Shown here: positions 55,001 to 57,545 of the stretch, piece after piece
Numbering within the stretch: position 1 is the stretch's first letter
How the letters are laid out: every line of letters begins with the position of its first letter
From: Siphonodentalium dalli
Taxonomy: Eukaryota > Mollusca > Scaphopoda > Gadilida > Siphonodentaliidae
Direction: 5' to 3'
NCBI GenBank assembly: GCA_032622095.1
Contig: CP136066.1
Span: forward strand, 198,578,816-198,642,815
Length of the DNA stretch: 64,000 nucleotides
The notes under the pieces: generated by a model
What the model was told of the DNA's origin: nothing
The model's database searches: none
What the model saw: only the letters and a program-made list of their open reading frames with translations
Position numbers and translations under genes: made by a program

Positions 55001-55859
55001 CCCACTCTTCTGTGAGTACTTTAACCTGCAAATCAACATAATTTGTCATAAATTCATAACAAGACAGTCATTGACTGTGGGGTCGCTCACTTTAACCTAC
55101 AAATCAACATAATTTGTCATTAATTCATAACAAGACAGTCATTGACTGGGGGATCGCTCACCAGACTGTAAAGACGGAGTAGACTGGGACTTGGAAGACT
55201 ACAATAGTCAGTACTTGTCAAATCACATTAAAACCAGTAGTTCCAAACAGGGACACAGGTAGAGGGCCTTCACTGAATGATGGAAGGAGATATGGGGTGT
55301 CCACCTTTAAATTTCTAACTGCACACCCCGACCCCGACACCATTAGATCATTTCCCATTACCTCCAAACTGGACCAAACTAAATTACAACTGGTAATTCA
55401 AGATCTCCAACTGTTGGAAATTGATCACAACCTTACTGATATTACTGTTATATATAAAAATTATTACTTGTAACTAGCTGATGTGCCCGACTTCGTCCGG
55501 GCTATTTAGGGATTTCTTTGCCAGGAACATGCCTATATGAGTGAATATGAGCAAGGTCAAGTACACGGTCGCACATGAAAATTGACCCGCCCATATTTTT
55601 CTTGATATGGTGAAACACTCTGAGAGTTATATAATTTGTCAGATAAACAACATCGCGTGATCACACCACCCATGCTATGTTCCTCTTGCAATATAGTGCA
55701 CCTTGGGTTCTTGTGCAAGAGTATGTGCCAGGGATGTGGCAAGGAAGGGGGTGAACATAATTCTGTAACATTAGCGGGACATCACTCAGATCATATTTAA
55801 CTCACCCTTGCTTCACTTTCATGGATGCGCTCTTGGACTTTTGGAGTCGTAATGTTATC
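919..55859 (-). CDS. KIF16B: Kinesin-3 heavy chain, KIF16B/SNX23-like (partial; nine exons joined)
   Basis: Joining the nine exons (55859-55806, 55025-54966, 50190-50068, 48640-48589, 47598-47461, 46482-46397, 45650-45556, 14613-14560, 1069-919) gives 813 nt, exactly 271 codons with no stop. All junctions are GT-AG and every phase matches. Residues 1-38 are the region after the motor/neck coil; about 58-165 form the FHA domain (GVVLDSALPHLIGID, PCTVNG, GRTNMFRFNNPAEAAKL); 172-203 are a Ser-rich linker (SSENLS); 204-271 are charged coiled coil. Order and motifs match KIF16B as I know the family. Known role: plus-end transport of PI3P-positive early endosomes, with a C-terminal PX domain not present here. 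The motor domain must lie beyond 64000 and the stalk end and PX domain before 1. STARD9 is a related kinesin-3, but the linker fits KIF16B better. Ortholog naming is from motif memory, not a search. Confidence 0.92.
1400..3175 (+). repeat. Ten-copy tandem array, unit about 165 bp, with GGACGACGGA tail
   Basis: Ten copies start at the AAGATGGC-like block, near 1410, 1570, 1811, 1979, 2146, 2309, 2465, 2627, 2790 and 2948. Each unit carries CCAAGATGGCTGC, GGCGGCCATGTTTT, CCCCAAAATGACTCGTTCCC and ACGACCTGTAGCCCGTGCTA. The array ends in a CACACGGACGACGGA tail and a short hairpin, TAGCTCAAACTTTAC / GTAAAGTTGAGCTA. It is the same architecture as the arrays at 47.8, 53.4 and 59.3 kb. Not coding. Confidence 0.9.
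3188..3310. mobile_element. Foldback MITE, 123 bp
   Basis: Two ~50-nt arms, starting ACCTATGGCTTTTGACTGAA and ending as its inverse, flank a short loop around ATGGATTTTCAATCGG. Arms differ by a few bases. It directly follows the tail of the 1.4-3.2 kb array. From 3310 to 4207 the DNA is AT-rich intron with only a short direct repeat (CAGACCTCATAATCGCAG at about 3979 and 4145). Confidence 0.75.
4208..5973. mobile_element. Long-TIR element, family CAAGCCTTG, 1.77 kb
   Basis: The left arm begins CAAGTCTGGAAATAGTGTGT and the right arm is its inverse ending at 5973; arms are about 110 bp, with GAATGAGGTCNCC and CACCCTCTGGG blocks. Three short foldback relatives lie at 30089, 62423 and 63341. Flanking 8-mers are only loosely alike (degraded TSD). 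The interior (about 4430-4920) is related, in inverse orientation, to 57.06-57.46 kb. No transposase is visible, so it is non-autonomous. Confidence 0.75.
5974..7667. other. Intronic stretch without a recognised gene
   Basis: AT-rich intron. At 7267-7364 there is a two-copy tandem duplication of about 55 bp (block CCACCTGAATACATGG). Open frames of up to 143 codons (7149-7580, plus strand) exist, but they have no recognisable domain, no codon bias and partly reflect this duplication, so I do not call a gene. Confidence 0.5.
7668..7940. mobile_element. Hairpin MITE, family B (GGCCTTCRCRGTGGG)
   Basis: The left end has CTGGCCTTCACGGTGGGTAT and TTAAAATAGTCACA; the right end has TGACTATTTTAAC and ACCCACCGCGAAGG in inverse. 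Inside is a second hairpin, TTGTCAAGTCATATGCTTTG against CATACAAACTTGACAA. A larger relative with a nested insertion is at 18205-18853, and a one-armed copy at 17934-18062. Confidence 0.75.
8192..8228 (+). repeat. Short tandem duplication of the hAT target
   Basis: ATCAGTCGCATGCACGAGCT and the following AGTGTGAAAGTGA occur before the hAT element and again after it (13101-13133, one change). The left side thus carried two partial copies before insertion, and the element inserted in the second. Confidence 0.75.
9320..9420 (+). promoter_or_regulatory. CACGTG cluster with TATA-like box
   Basis: Four CACGTG E-box palindromes lie at 9324, 9344, 9376 and 9388, followed at 9411 by CATATATACG and then a CpG-rich leader. 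This is the arrangement of a bHLH-regulated promoter and stands out from the AT-rich surroundings. It is inside a transposon, so it may be an element promoter or captured host DNA. Function is inference. Confidence 0.35.
9556..9855 (+). CDS. Uncertain small ORF, hydrophobic, inside transposon
   Basis: A 99-codon frame starts ATG at 9556, about 140 nt after a TATA-like box, and stops at 9855; AATAAA follows at 9865. The product is rich in Ile/Tyr/Cys with a hydrophobic stretch near residues 13-33. No family is recognised. The promoter-ORF-polyA order is suggestive, but codon composition simply reflects AT-rich DNA. I keep it as a low-confidence candidate. Confidence 0.15.
   Translation: MQNFAENIAFLVIKCLYRVIITIIICIAMCCYYKAMPVYYSVLRAFIYINACSCLYIFFRYRNSPSYIIYAYQDCIYTRRLAQLLGNYHLVNIPISRCH
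10364..10640 (+). repeat. Diverged direct repeat with CTCTTTATTG block
   Basis: Two ~75-bp copies about 203 bp apart (10363 and 10566) share GAAC(A/G)CTCTTTATTG, AAGG and ACTTAGAA(C/T)AGTTGT. Further single CTCTTTATT blocks occur at about 10336 and 10704, and the inverse at 9866. They lie in the CpG-rich interior of the nested element. Confidence 0.55.
11401..12456. mobile_element. Inverted-repeat element, about 1.06 kb
   Basis: The left arm AGAAGAATAAAATATTCTCG at 11401 is matched by the inverse ending TTTTATTCTTCT at 12456. The arms extend for about 110 bp and share CCATTGTATGGACTTAGCC and CGTGTGATGAAA. The interior is AT-rich with no gene. It sits next to the inner edge of the right TIR of the enclosing element. 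Confidence 0.7.
13189..13241. repeat. Short hairpin
   Basis: ATTGTGGTTTTAACCAC is answered by GTTAAAACCACAAT about 20 nt later. It lies just after the hAT element. No function is assigned. Confidence 0.5.
13857..13968. mobile_element. Foldback MITE with TA ends, 112 bp
   Basis: The arms begin TAATCATTTGATTTAACTGG and end as its inverse, with CAGGGAC / GTCCCTG closing the stem. The terminal TA suggests a TA target, as in Tc1/mariner-type MITEs. The neighbouring 13621-13740 has a weaker inverted pair (CTGTGGGTATAAATGTT / AACATTTACACCCACAG). Confidence 0.7.
14560..14613 (-). CDS. KIF16B: KIF16B-like exon: start of long coiled coil
   Basis: 54 nt. One base completes the Gly codon from the linker exon, then it reads IDIERIRKEEQEELDEK and two bases of Arg. 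This aligns with the LEFERQQREELEKLESKR heptad region of KIF16B. The acceptor is TTCTTTCAG; the donor is AAAAG|GTAAC. It lies about 31 kb downstream of its upstream neighbour. Confidence 0.88.
14833..14907. repeat. Hairpin copy of the satellite-element stem
   Basis: TGGGAAATGTTCAGATAATA then a loop then TTATGTGAACATTTCCCA. The same stem (AATGTTCAGATAATAAGTTC / inverse) closes the big satellite at 29836-29885 and occurs in the single-copy element at 60270-60345. It is a fragment of that family. Confidence 0.65.
15138..15426. mobile_element. piggyBac-type MITE with CAATGCATTCTC palindrome
   Basis: The ends are TTAACCCTTTCAGTGCCAGG and the inverse CCTGGCACTTAAAGGGTTAA, with TTAA at both edges as expected for piggyBac targets. 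Inside, CCAATGCATTCTCTTATATA and its inverse form a strong hairpin (about 15307-15375). No coding capacity. Confidence 0.8.
15532..15865 (+). repeat. Two-copy tandem duplication, about 165 bp
   Basis: Two copies, near 15532-15695 and 15696-15860, share TTCAAGGAAGTGT(G/A)TAAATTGG, AGTTGTA(G/T)AAATTGTCTT and ATTGTAGCTC(C/T)CCT. No gene is visible. Confidence 0.65.
15889..16010. mobile_element. hAT-like terminus (fragment)
   Basis: CAGTGTTCGCGCTG followed by GGCCAACTTGGCCAATGGCC resembles the hAT terminus at 8237 and its mate at 13100. No partner end with a matching 8-bp TSD was found nearby, so this is called a fragment. Confidence 0.45.
16168..16465. mobile_element. piggyBac-type MITE, compound
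   Basis: TTAACCCTATGAGTGCCAGG at the left and CTGGCACTGAAAGGGTTAA at the right, with TTAA edges. It keeps only the second arm of the CAATGCATTCTC palindrome (16210-16262). An internal TTTAACTCTTTCATTGCCAG suggests two related elements fused. Confidence 0.75.
16555..17000 (+). repeat. Degenerate tandem repeat, unit about 130-150 bp
   Basis: Blocks such as TAAATATTCCTTC, GTAAACATTG(A/G)CTGTC and TTTACT(T/C)GAAA(A/G)TGTC recur three times, with further degraded blocks around 17630-17790. A fragment carrying CACCAAATTTGGTTGAAAT then GACAGATGGACAGAT lies at 17410-17480. Otherwise intron. Confidence 0.6.
17934..18062. mobile_element. One-armed copy of family B MITE
   Basis: GGCCTTCACATTGGGAATTG, TTAAAATAGTGACATTGATT and AACTGCCATAAGCAGAAAG match the left arm of the elements at 7668 and 18205. 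No opposing arm is present. Confidence 0.65.
18205..18853. mobile_element. Family B long-TIR element with nested family A repeat
   Basis: The left arm (from GGCATGGATGGCCTTCGC) and right arm (to GCCCACCGCAGGTATC) are inverted for about 110 bp, sharing AAAACTGCCATAAATAGAAA and its inverse. A family A repeat (about 18305-18617) interrupts it after the left arm. It lies immediately before the satellite. Confidence 0.75.
18305..18617 (+). repeat. Family A dispersed repeat copy
   Basis: TTCTTGTTGACGTTGTCGCC, AAGAAAGATGACGTA, AATAAATACAGAACACAACT and TTGTGTTCTGTCTAT match 70-450 and 60485-60900. Contains TTCGCTCGAGCTACGCTCTC, also in the 60-kb copy. Confidence 0.7.
18917..29850 (+). repeat. 11-kb satellite array, about 175 units of 62/63 bp
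   Basis: The unit reads CCCTTTCTATACTAAAGTAT, CATTGATGAGTA(AG)TCATCC, CATAGGAAACATTCAGATAA, AAA. Two main length classes exist: GAGTAAGTCATCC (63 bp) and GAGTAGTCATCC or GAGTAGTTATCC (62 bp). Substitution variants (AAATTTTCAG, CCCTGTCTAT, CTTTCTAAACT, GTTTCATTG, GTAGCATTG) mark subfamilies and higher-order repeats. The unit matches the end of single-copy piggyBac-like MITEs at 60224, 30864 and 48880 (inverted). It lies wholly inside the ~31-kb intron of the kinesin gene. Repeated 21-codon frames are a by-product of the 63-bp unit. Confidence 0.97.
18917..30029. mobile_element. piggyBac-like MITE expanded by the satellite
   Basis: The left edge CTAACCTTTCTATACTAAAG at 18917 and the right edge TTTAGAAAAGAAAGGGCTAA at 30029 match the two ends of the 60224-60943 element. 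Between array and right end are a stem (AGATAATAAGTTCAGCAAAC with its inverse) and about 140 bp of unique element sequence including AATAATAGACCATT. So the array appears to be an internal expansion of one MITE copy. Confidence 0.75.
30089..30239. mobile_element. Foldback MITE, CAAGCCTTG family, 151 bp
   Basis: Near-perfect hairpin from CAAGCCTTGAGATAGTGTGC to its inverse AAGGCTTG. Arms share GAATGAGGTTCCCAGAGGGT and TGATGCTAGCCCACTATGTG. Flanking octamers CTCAAATC and TTCGAATC are similar (6 of 8), consistent with an aged 8-bp TSD. Confidence 0.85.
30530..30808 (-). mobile_element. tRNA-derived SINE
   Basis: On the minus strand TGGCTCAGTTCC (A box, about 30783-30794) is followed about 50 nt later by GGGTTCAAATCC (B box, 30723-30734), the polymerase III promoter of tRNA-derived SINEs. 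Downstream comes a core with GCCGGTGGTTTGCCGCACAT and a tail that ends in CAATCAATCAATCAAT (about 30530). No tRNA cloverleaf can be completed, so it is not a tRNA gene. Confidence 0.75.
30864..30935 (+). repeat. Single copy of the satellite-related MITE end
   Basis: TTAACCCTTTCTATACTAAA followed by TACTCATTGATGAGTAGTTA, TCCCTTTAGGAATGTCCAGA and TAATATG. This looks like one satellite monomer with its TTAA edge intact. From 30936 to 31505 only AT-rich intron is seen, plus a GC-richer open segment near 31240-31380 that I cannot identify. Confidence 0.75.
31514..32958. mobile_element. hAT-type element with exact 8-bp TSD, 1.45 kb
   Basis: The ends are CAGACCTGTTAAC and its exact inverse, flanked by the direct repeat GTCACTGC at 31506-31513 and 32959-32966. 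Sub-terminal CTCCCGGA blocks repeat near both ends. A 98-codon plus-strand frame (31800-32096) inside has no recognisable domain. No DDE/hAT dimerisation region is visible, so it is non-autonomous. Confidence 0.9.
32039..32124. repeat. 86-bp inverted repeat inside the hAT
   Basis: TTTACTGATTTCGCTTGGGT and on to GTGTTTGTCACGTGACAAAC and back. The stem is near perfect (two mismatches) and is centred on CACGTG. Confidence 0.8.
33589..33632. repeat. GC-rich hairpin
   Basis: AAGCCCACGTAGGCTAGCCG, then CGAAG, then CGGCTAGCCGTGGGCTT form a strong stem. It lies at the edge of a CpG-richer patch. A bidirectional terminator or MITE end are both possible. Confidence 0.5.
33700..33965 (+). promoter_or_regulatory. 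CpG-richer patch, possible promoter and first exon
   Basis: The patch contains GCGATTGGATAATCGC and ACCAATCAAAATC (CCAAT-type boxes on opposite strands) and ends with ATACAAG|GTGAGTACA at 33958, a strong plus-strand splice donor. It could be the start of a plus-strand or antisense transcript in the kinesin intron. No coding sequence is recognised in it. Confidence 0.25.
34900..35080. other. CpG-richer patch in the giant intron
   Basis: GCGAATCAGCGCGCGGGGTC, AACGACGATCGGCTGGCACG and nearby CpGs stand out from the AT-rich intron. Opposing open frames of 62 and 101 codons lack any domain. It may be an unmethylated regulatory patch. Nothing else is seen between 33966 and 34899. Confidence 0.3.
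35269..35415. mobile_element. Perfect foldback element, 147 bp, with 7-bp TSD
   Basis: Two identical 72-nt arms starting CACAGTTACTGGACATAAAG are separated by GTC. The direct repeat GTGCAAA lies at 35262-35268 and 35416-35422. Identity of the arms means recent insertion or recent arm conversion. Superfamily is not assigned. Confidence 0.9.
35830..36235 (+). repeat. Two-copy tandem duplication, about 200 bp
   Basis: Both copies contain TTGAAAGAACAATTTAGAGT, TACTCCCTTTATCCAAGATT, TTTTAGCCCGATCGG-like repeats and GATCGGTGGTTCACCCAGAC. Small GATCGG dyads recur within each copy. Confidence 0.8.
36360..36735 (+). repeat. Two-copy tandem duplication, about 200 bp
   Basis: The copies share CATATGAGGGAAGC, CCCAGTAACCCC, CATGGAAATGGTA, AAAATATACTAGA and CAATTCTTGGG. 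Open frames crossing it have no recognisable product. Confidence 0.7.
36855..37470. repeat. Cluster of TTACGCTTAAGCGTAA dyads
   Basis: At least eleven copies of a palindrome of the form TTTGCGCTTAAGCGCAAA / TTACGCTTAAGCGTAA occur, for example near 36860, 36893, 36943, 36961, 36985, 37001, 37195, 37213, 37229, 37260 and 37451, with two looser ones near 36250-36290. Spacing is irregular. Confidence 0.75.
37900..38190. other. CpG-richer patch in the giant intron
   Basis: ACGGAAGCTATTTTCTGAGA, CCCGACCAAGTCGGAAGTGT and TTTCCGCGACTGCACACGAC stand out. No open frame or splice pair convinces me. It could hold an alternative start for the distal kinesin exons. From 38190 to 39340 nothing is recognised. 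Confidence 0.25.
39340..39478. mobile_element. piggyBac-type MITE, left-truncated
   Basis: GGCCAATGCATTCTCTT and the inverse AGAGAAAGCATTGGC form the stem (39351-39429), then GGAAGCTCCAGTTAGGAAAG and GGTTAA end it. The left TTAACCCTTT end is missing. Around 39490-39770 there is a diverged two-copy repeat (TCAGCTTAGAA, GGATAGGTGC). Confidence 0.65.
39780..41025. other. Intronic stretch without recognised features
   Basis: AT-rich, no conserved exon, no strong inverted repeat. Short open frames only (for example 62 codons at 39984), with no support. Confidence 0.5.
41031..41118. mobile_element. Small foldback element, 88 bp
   Basis: TAGCGGAATTTACAAAACGA and the inverse ending TTTTGTAAATTCCGCTA flank a ~40-nt loop. 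One or two mismatches in the arms. Confidence 0.6.
41389..41405. promoter_or_regulatory. E-box and CRE palindromes
   Basis: CACGTG at 41389 and TGACGTCA at 41398 lie 3 nt apart. These are consensus bHLH and CREB/ATF sites. An 83-codon frame starts at 41458, but a hairpin at 41543-41590 (CTAAATTC...GAATTTAG) runs through it, so I do not call a gene. Confidence 0.3.
41770..45080 (+). repeat. Five diverged tandem units, about 0.4-0.9 kb each
   Basis: An anchor of the form ACCAAGCGTGCGATATTGAT then GTGTCAAGTGCGTCCATATG then CTTGCGAYATACA recurs near 41951, 42679, 43591, 44336 and 44757. Each is followed by a TTCAATYGTGG block and TCTTAATTTCACA, and preceded by TTTTGTGTATATAT. Further blocks (GGACTGAAAATYGCTTTATT, AACCAGTAATTGGGTACAG) repeat downstream. 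Spacings are 728, 912, 745 and 421. Many short ORFs cross the units without a common frame. A CAATGCATTCTC-type MITE interrupts it at about 43100-43170. Confidence 0.75.
45556..45650 (-). CDS. KIF16B: KIF16B-like exon: Ser-rich linker after FHA
   Basis: 95 nt, phase 0 to phase 2. It encodes NSLSKTSLLSQSMNDIYKSS, then ENLSFLGMGCQ and two bases of Gly. The pattern SLL-x-S-x-SM-x-D then S-ENLS matches the human KIF16B linker (LLSSFSLSMTDLSKS..ENLS). The phases of the flanking exons require an inserted exon whose length is 2 mod 3, and this one fits. The acceptor is ATAATTTCAG; the strong donor is GG|GTGAGT. It opens a ~31-kb intron. Confidence 0.92.
45770..46208 (-). mobile_element. Solo arm of the long-TIR element family
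   Basis: The sequence from TCTAGTGAGGAAATTACTAA to AAATTCACTGGACTA matches the right arm of the 8662-12958 element (12476-12958), including TGTTGCAATTAGTTCC and CATAAATTGATGATTT. No partner arm is present. Confidence 0.75.
46397..46482 (-). CDS. KIF16B: KIF16B-like exon: end of FHA domain
   Basis: 86 nt, phase 1 to phase 0. It encodes (G)AVIVLGRTNMFRFNNPAEA followed by AKLKKQFKR. The GRTNMFRFN-P-EAAKL motif is close to invariant in KIF16B-type FHA domains. The acceptor is TTCCTTTAG; the donor is AGA|GTATGT. Confidence 0.94.
46593..46840. mobile_element. piggyBac-type MITE with two palindromes
   Basis: TTAACCCTTTCATGACGTGA at the left, CATGGAAGGGTTAA at the right. Two successive hairpins are present: GTGCATTCTCTTATATATGC with inverse (46648-46710), and CCAATGTATTCTCTTATA with inverse (46738-46793). 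Confidence 0.85.
47461..47598 (-). CDS. KIF16B: KIF16B-like exon: central FHA domain
   Basis: 138 nt, phase 1 to phase 1. After the split Val it reads LAGIDVADNHCLFENNKG, then VTLFPSDNAPCTVNG and ends SPTKLTQ plus one base of Gly. DNHCLFEN and the CTVNG turn match the KIF16B FHA core (the E/DHC-I-FEN and CSVNG motifs). The acceptor is TTTTTCAG; the donor is AAG|GTGAGT. A longer stop-free run into the introns on both sides has no coding support. Confidence 0.94.
47790..48330 (+). repeat. Tandem array, unit about 120 bp, GTCTGTCTGTC at one end
   Basis: A (TCTG)n run at 47791-47820 leads into three copies of TCGGGTCGCCGAGCCCGTGC-like units with CGCGCATGCGCAGACGAGAT, CTCGGAAACGGGTGGAGCTA and TCGACTTGAAATTTGGT, ending in two copies of TAGCCCGGACAACGTCGGGC and CATCGGCTAGTAAGAT. 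Long opposing open frames (up to 155 codons) are products of the GC-rich repeat, not genes. Confidence 0.85.
48589..48640 (-). CDS. KIF16B: KIF16B-like exon: FHA domain EGKTSVG strand
   Basis: 52 nt, phase 0 to phase 1. It encodes EGKTSVGIHDTDEPPDI plus the first base of a Val codon. EGxTxVG is the FHA strand that carries the Gly-x-x-x-Val/Ile-Gly turn. The acceptor is ATTTCAG; the donor is TTG|GTAAGG. The split Val is completed by TT from exon 47598-47461. Confidence 0.92.
48802..48880 (-). repeat. Diverged single copy of the satellite-related MITE end
   Basis: On the minus strand TTTAACCCTTTATAAACCAA then AATATTCATTGACGATTATC, CCTTTGGAAATGTTCAGATA. The match to the satellite monomer is clear though diverged. 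Confidence 0.6.
48926..49468. mobile_element. hAT-type MITE, 543 bp, uninterrupted relative of 8237-13100
   Basis: Ends CAGGGACTGCGC and CCAACCCTG. It aligns along its length with the two outer parts of the 8237-13100 element (GGAACATT.AGTC / GAAACATTGGGTC, AATCCCTCCAC, TATTGT(A/G)AGAGTTTCCTGAA, TTGATTGACCAATATTTGT). Flanking octamers do not match, so the TSD has decayed or one edge is altered. Confidence 0.8.
49774..49990. mobile_element. Foldback MITE, TACAGTAATGC family, 217 bp
   Basis: TACAGTAATGCTCTAATTAA to its inverse GCATTACTGTA, with a nearly perfect stem closed around GAAAGCTCTTGTCGAGAGCT. TA at both edges fits a Tc1/mariner-type target. Relative at 54437-54573. Confidence 0.85.
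50068..50190 (-). CDS. KIF16B: KIF16B-like exon: entry into FHA domain
   Basis: 123 nt, 41 codons, phase 0/0. It begins QEKNLALRKEGLG, continues VVLDSALPHLIGIDDN and ends STGIMLFHLK. This is the most diagnostic exon: the ALRKEGxGVVLDSxLPHLIGIDD string is characteristic of KIF16B. The acceptor is TTGTTTTTGCAG; the donor is AAG|GTAATA. It corresponds to the first beta strands of the FHA fold. Confidence 0.95.
50966..53290. mobile_element. piggyBac-type element with TTAA edges, 2.3 kb with nested hAT
   Basis: The left end TTAACCCTTTCAACCCGGGA and the right end GGGTTCAAAGGGTTAA are inverted, with TTAA at each edge. Sub-terminal CCGGGAGACCGGAATACCGG is GC-rich. Repeated CGCACATGCGCAGA blocks occur at about 51190, 51356 and 51547. 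It is interrupted by the hAT at 51649-52848. No transposase is recognised. Confidence 0.75.
51649..52848. mobile_element. hAT-type element with exact 8-bp TSD, 1200 bp
   Basis: Ends CAGGCCTCAGC and the exact inverse GCTGAGGCCTG, flanked by GTTTAACG at 51641-51648 and 52849-52856. Sub-terminal repeats are AAGGCGACTCAGGCGA at the left and AAGTCTCCCT(A/G) at the right. A long T tract (51760-51800) is near the left end. No coding capacity recognised. Confidence 0.9.
53360..53935 (+). repeat. Three-copy tandem array, unit about 178 bp, with GGACGGACGGAC tail
   Basis: Copies begin near 53367, 53532 and 53713 with CTAGAATGGAAAATCCGAAC and share AACGATGGAACCCTCTATT, ATCATTGAGATCCGAG and CAAGTTATGACATGAACAGA. 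The last copy runs into ACGGACGGATGCACACACGG and a T-rich end. Same architecture as the arrays at 1.4 and 59.3 kb. Confidence 0.9.
54437..54573. mobile_element. Foldback MITE, TACAGTAATGC family, 137 bp
   Basis: Left arm equals that of 49774-49990 up to CCATTCATTGGAAAGCTCTC, but the right arm is deleted to GGGGAGTCGATTAATTAGAG and CATTACTGTA. A further end fragment, TACAGTAATGCTCTAATAAG, is at 54357. Confidence 0.8.
54577..54816. mobile_element. piggyBac-type MITE with two palindromes
   Basis: TTAACACTTTCATGACTGG at the left, CATGGAAGGGTTAA at the right, directly abutting the previous MITE. Two hairpins of the CAATGC(T/A)TTCTCTTATATA type, the second degraded. After it, 54840-54925 is a fragment of the 60954-62255 element (TTAGCGGAAACATACTATCT). 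Confidence 0.75.
54966..55025 (-). CDS. KIF16B: KIF16B-like exon: VKVLTEEW helix
   Basis: 60 nt, phase 0/0, encoding VKVLTEEWAGKWKESADILQ. LTEEW followed by KW and an NxL/DIL pattern is the typical kinesin-3 pre-FHA helix. The acceptor is TGCAG directly against GTTAAAG, so an AG|GT lies at the exon start. The donor is CAG|GTGAG. A tandem duplication just upstream in the intron copies this acceptor (see findings). Confidence 0.92.
55026..55160. repeat. Tandem duplication of the splice-acceptor region
   Basis: About 70 bp (TTTAACCTGCAAATCAACAT through GTCATTGACTGTGGGGTCGC, then TCAC) is present twice in tandem. The first copy contains the real acceptor and first bases of exon 55025-54966; the second copies the acceptor as TTTGTAG|GTTAAAGTGAGC on the minus strand. 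Confidence 0.85.
55470..55525 (+). repeat. Element terminus CTAGCTGATGTGCCCGAC
   Basis: AACTAGCTGATGTGCCCGAC then TTCGTCCGGGCTATTTAGGG. The minus strand at about 48285-48330 carries the same terminus (CTAGCCGATGAGCCCGACGT, TGTCCGGGCTATTTA). It is probably the end of the mobile family that bears the 47.8-kb array. Confidence 0.6.
55806..55859 (-). CDS. KIF16B: KIF16B-like exon: start of post-neck helix
   Basis: 54 nt, phase 0 at both ends, encoding 18 residues ending ERIHESEAR. The acceptor is TTTTTTCTAG and the donor GTGAGT directly follows AAGG. The text aligns with the KIF16B segment of the form EEKLQQNEARV that precedes the conserved LTEEW motif. The next exon starts with Val-Lys and continues this helix. 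Confidence 0.88.
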
Positions 55860-56542
55860 CTAGAAAAAAGGAAAAAGTGTCATGTACTAATTATAATAAA
55901 CCACAGTATTATAATTAGAATTACATATATCAGATAAAATAATATCATTATAAGCACAGCATGAACCACGCAGTGTACTCAAGTGTTCATTGTAAAAATA
56001 CAGTTTGTTGATGTTTTAATATAAAAATAGCATATTGGCCCAAAAGGAATTAAAAGCCTAAGGGCCTATTCATCAAGGGCCGCTAATAAGCCTCTCATTA
56101 ATCAACCCAGCGGCCTGGTGTTTTGTGACGTTATACTATTTGGAACGACATGGGTTGAAACTGAGCTACAGAGTGAGGCTTATATTCCCAATGTCTGACC
56201 ATGAAAATTCCCAATTCACAAAGGTCTCTGTTTTCTGAACAAATGATAACAATTCCAATTCATTTTATGAGGATTTTCATGTGCTATCGCTCCATGCATA
56301 AAATAGGATTAAAAATCTGAGAAAGACATTTTAAACTCTTTGATTACATTGAGTTTCACAATGAAAAAAATCTTGTTCTTATATACCCTATATATTACTA
56401 ATTATAAGCCTCTGACGCAAATTTATGCAATGGGGTCTTGGACCCTCTGCAACAATGGGTAGAAAAATCCATGGAACGTGATGTGTAAATTTAGCAAACA
56501 ATCAAAATATAAATAAATGGTATAAAATCACATGTAATTTTA

Positions 56543-57545
56543 AAGGGACTCAAGGCACTCACAGTGGGTAAATGAGCAAAAAATTATAAATGTCTGTAAA
56601 AAAGATCAACACTGAGAAGAACATGTAGAAATAGATTAATTTCTTCTTATATTAACTATTGATAGCTCTCCAATAACAAAAGGTTTTATGTAAACAAATC
56701 TGTTACAGTGATTGATCAACAAACATCGCTAATCGCATAGTAAGTTGAAATATCTTAGTCTATAAATATGATTTTCAGAATATTTTCAATGCTTTGTTTT
56801 GTGTTGAAACTATTTTTGTGTAAATAAATCTGTTACAGTGATTGATCAACAAGCACCACTAATCATGTAGTAATATGATTTTCAGAATATTTTTCAATGC
56901 TTTGACCTTTTCCAATGTTTACCGTCAAGTTTTGATTAATCTTTGGTATCTAATTGGACTTTGATCATTAATGCCACTCTGCAACAGTAATATTTACATA
57001 ACAATGGTTTCAATATGCAAAATCACGATATTGGAGAGTTATTAATAATAAAAATAAAAACAAATTGGATCTATTTTTAAAGGTACAAAATCCGATTCGA
57101 TGGTCCCCATATAATCAGATTCCAACAACAACATTTTTATAAATGCCGTTTCATTTATCAGAATTGATTAATTGCCAAAAAATAATGCTAACCACTGTCA
57201 ACTATAGTATAAAATTGCCTGAAACGTGTTATTTATCAACATGTTGTTCGAAGGAATTTGGCCTTAATATCAACAGAAAGCCTCTTGATTTTAGAGTTAT
57301 CCATCTTCATCCGCAAAATAATTGATTTCAAAAATTGATATCTAATAACTCTGAGCTTTGATAAGCGTGTTCCTCGACTCGAATCAAATATTTTTTACCC
57401 CCGAATCCAAATAAATAGTAATTGAGGGGCATTTAATCGGGTTATGCATCTTTAAATATACTTGTTGATGATATTTGTTTTACAGACTTTTATAAAAATT
57501 CATGTTATTTCGCATGAACCCGCTTCAAAGGCCTTGAGTCCCTTT
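56543..57545. mobile_element. TIR element with TA edges, about 1.0 kb
   Basis: Ends AAGGGACTCAAGGC and the inverse GCCTTGAGTCCCTT, with TA on both sides. The interior has a two-copy repeat (AAATCTGTTACAGTGATTGA at about 56696 and 56824). Related fragments are at 46510-47230 and, inverted, inside 4208-5973. No coding region. Confidence 0.75.
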
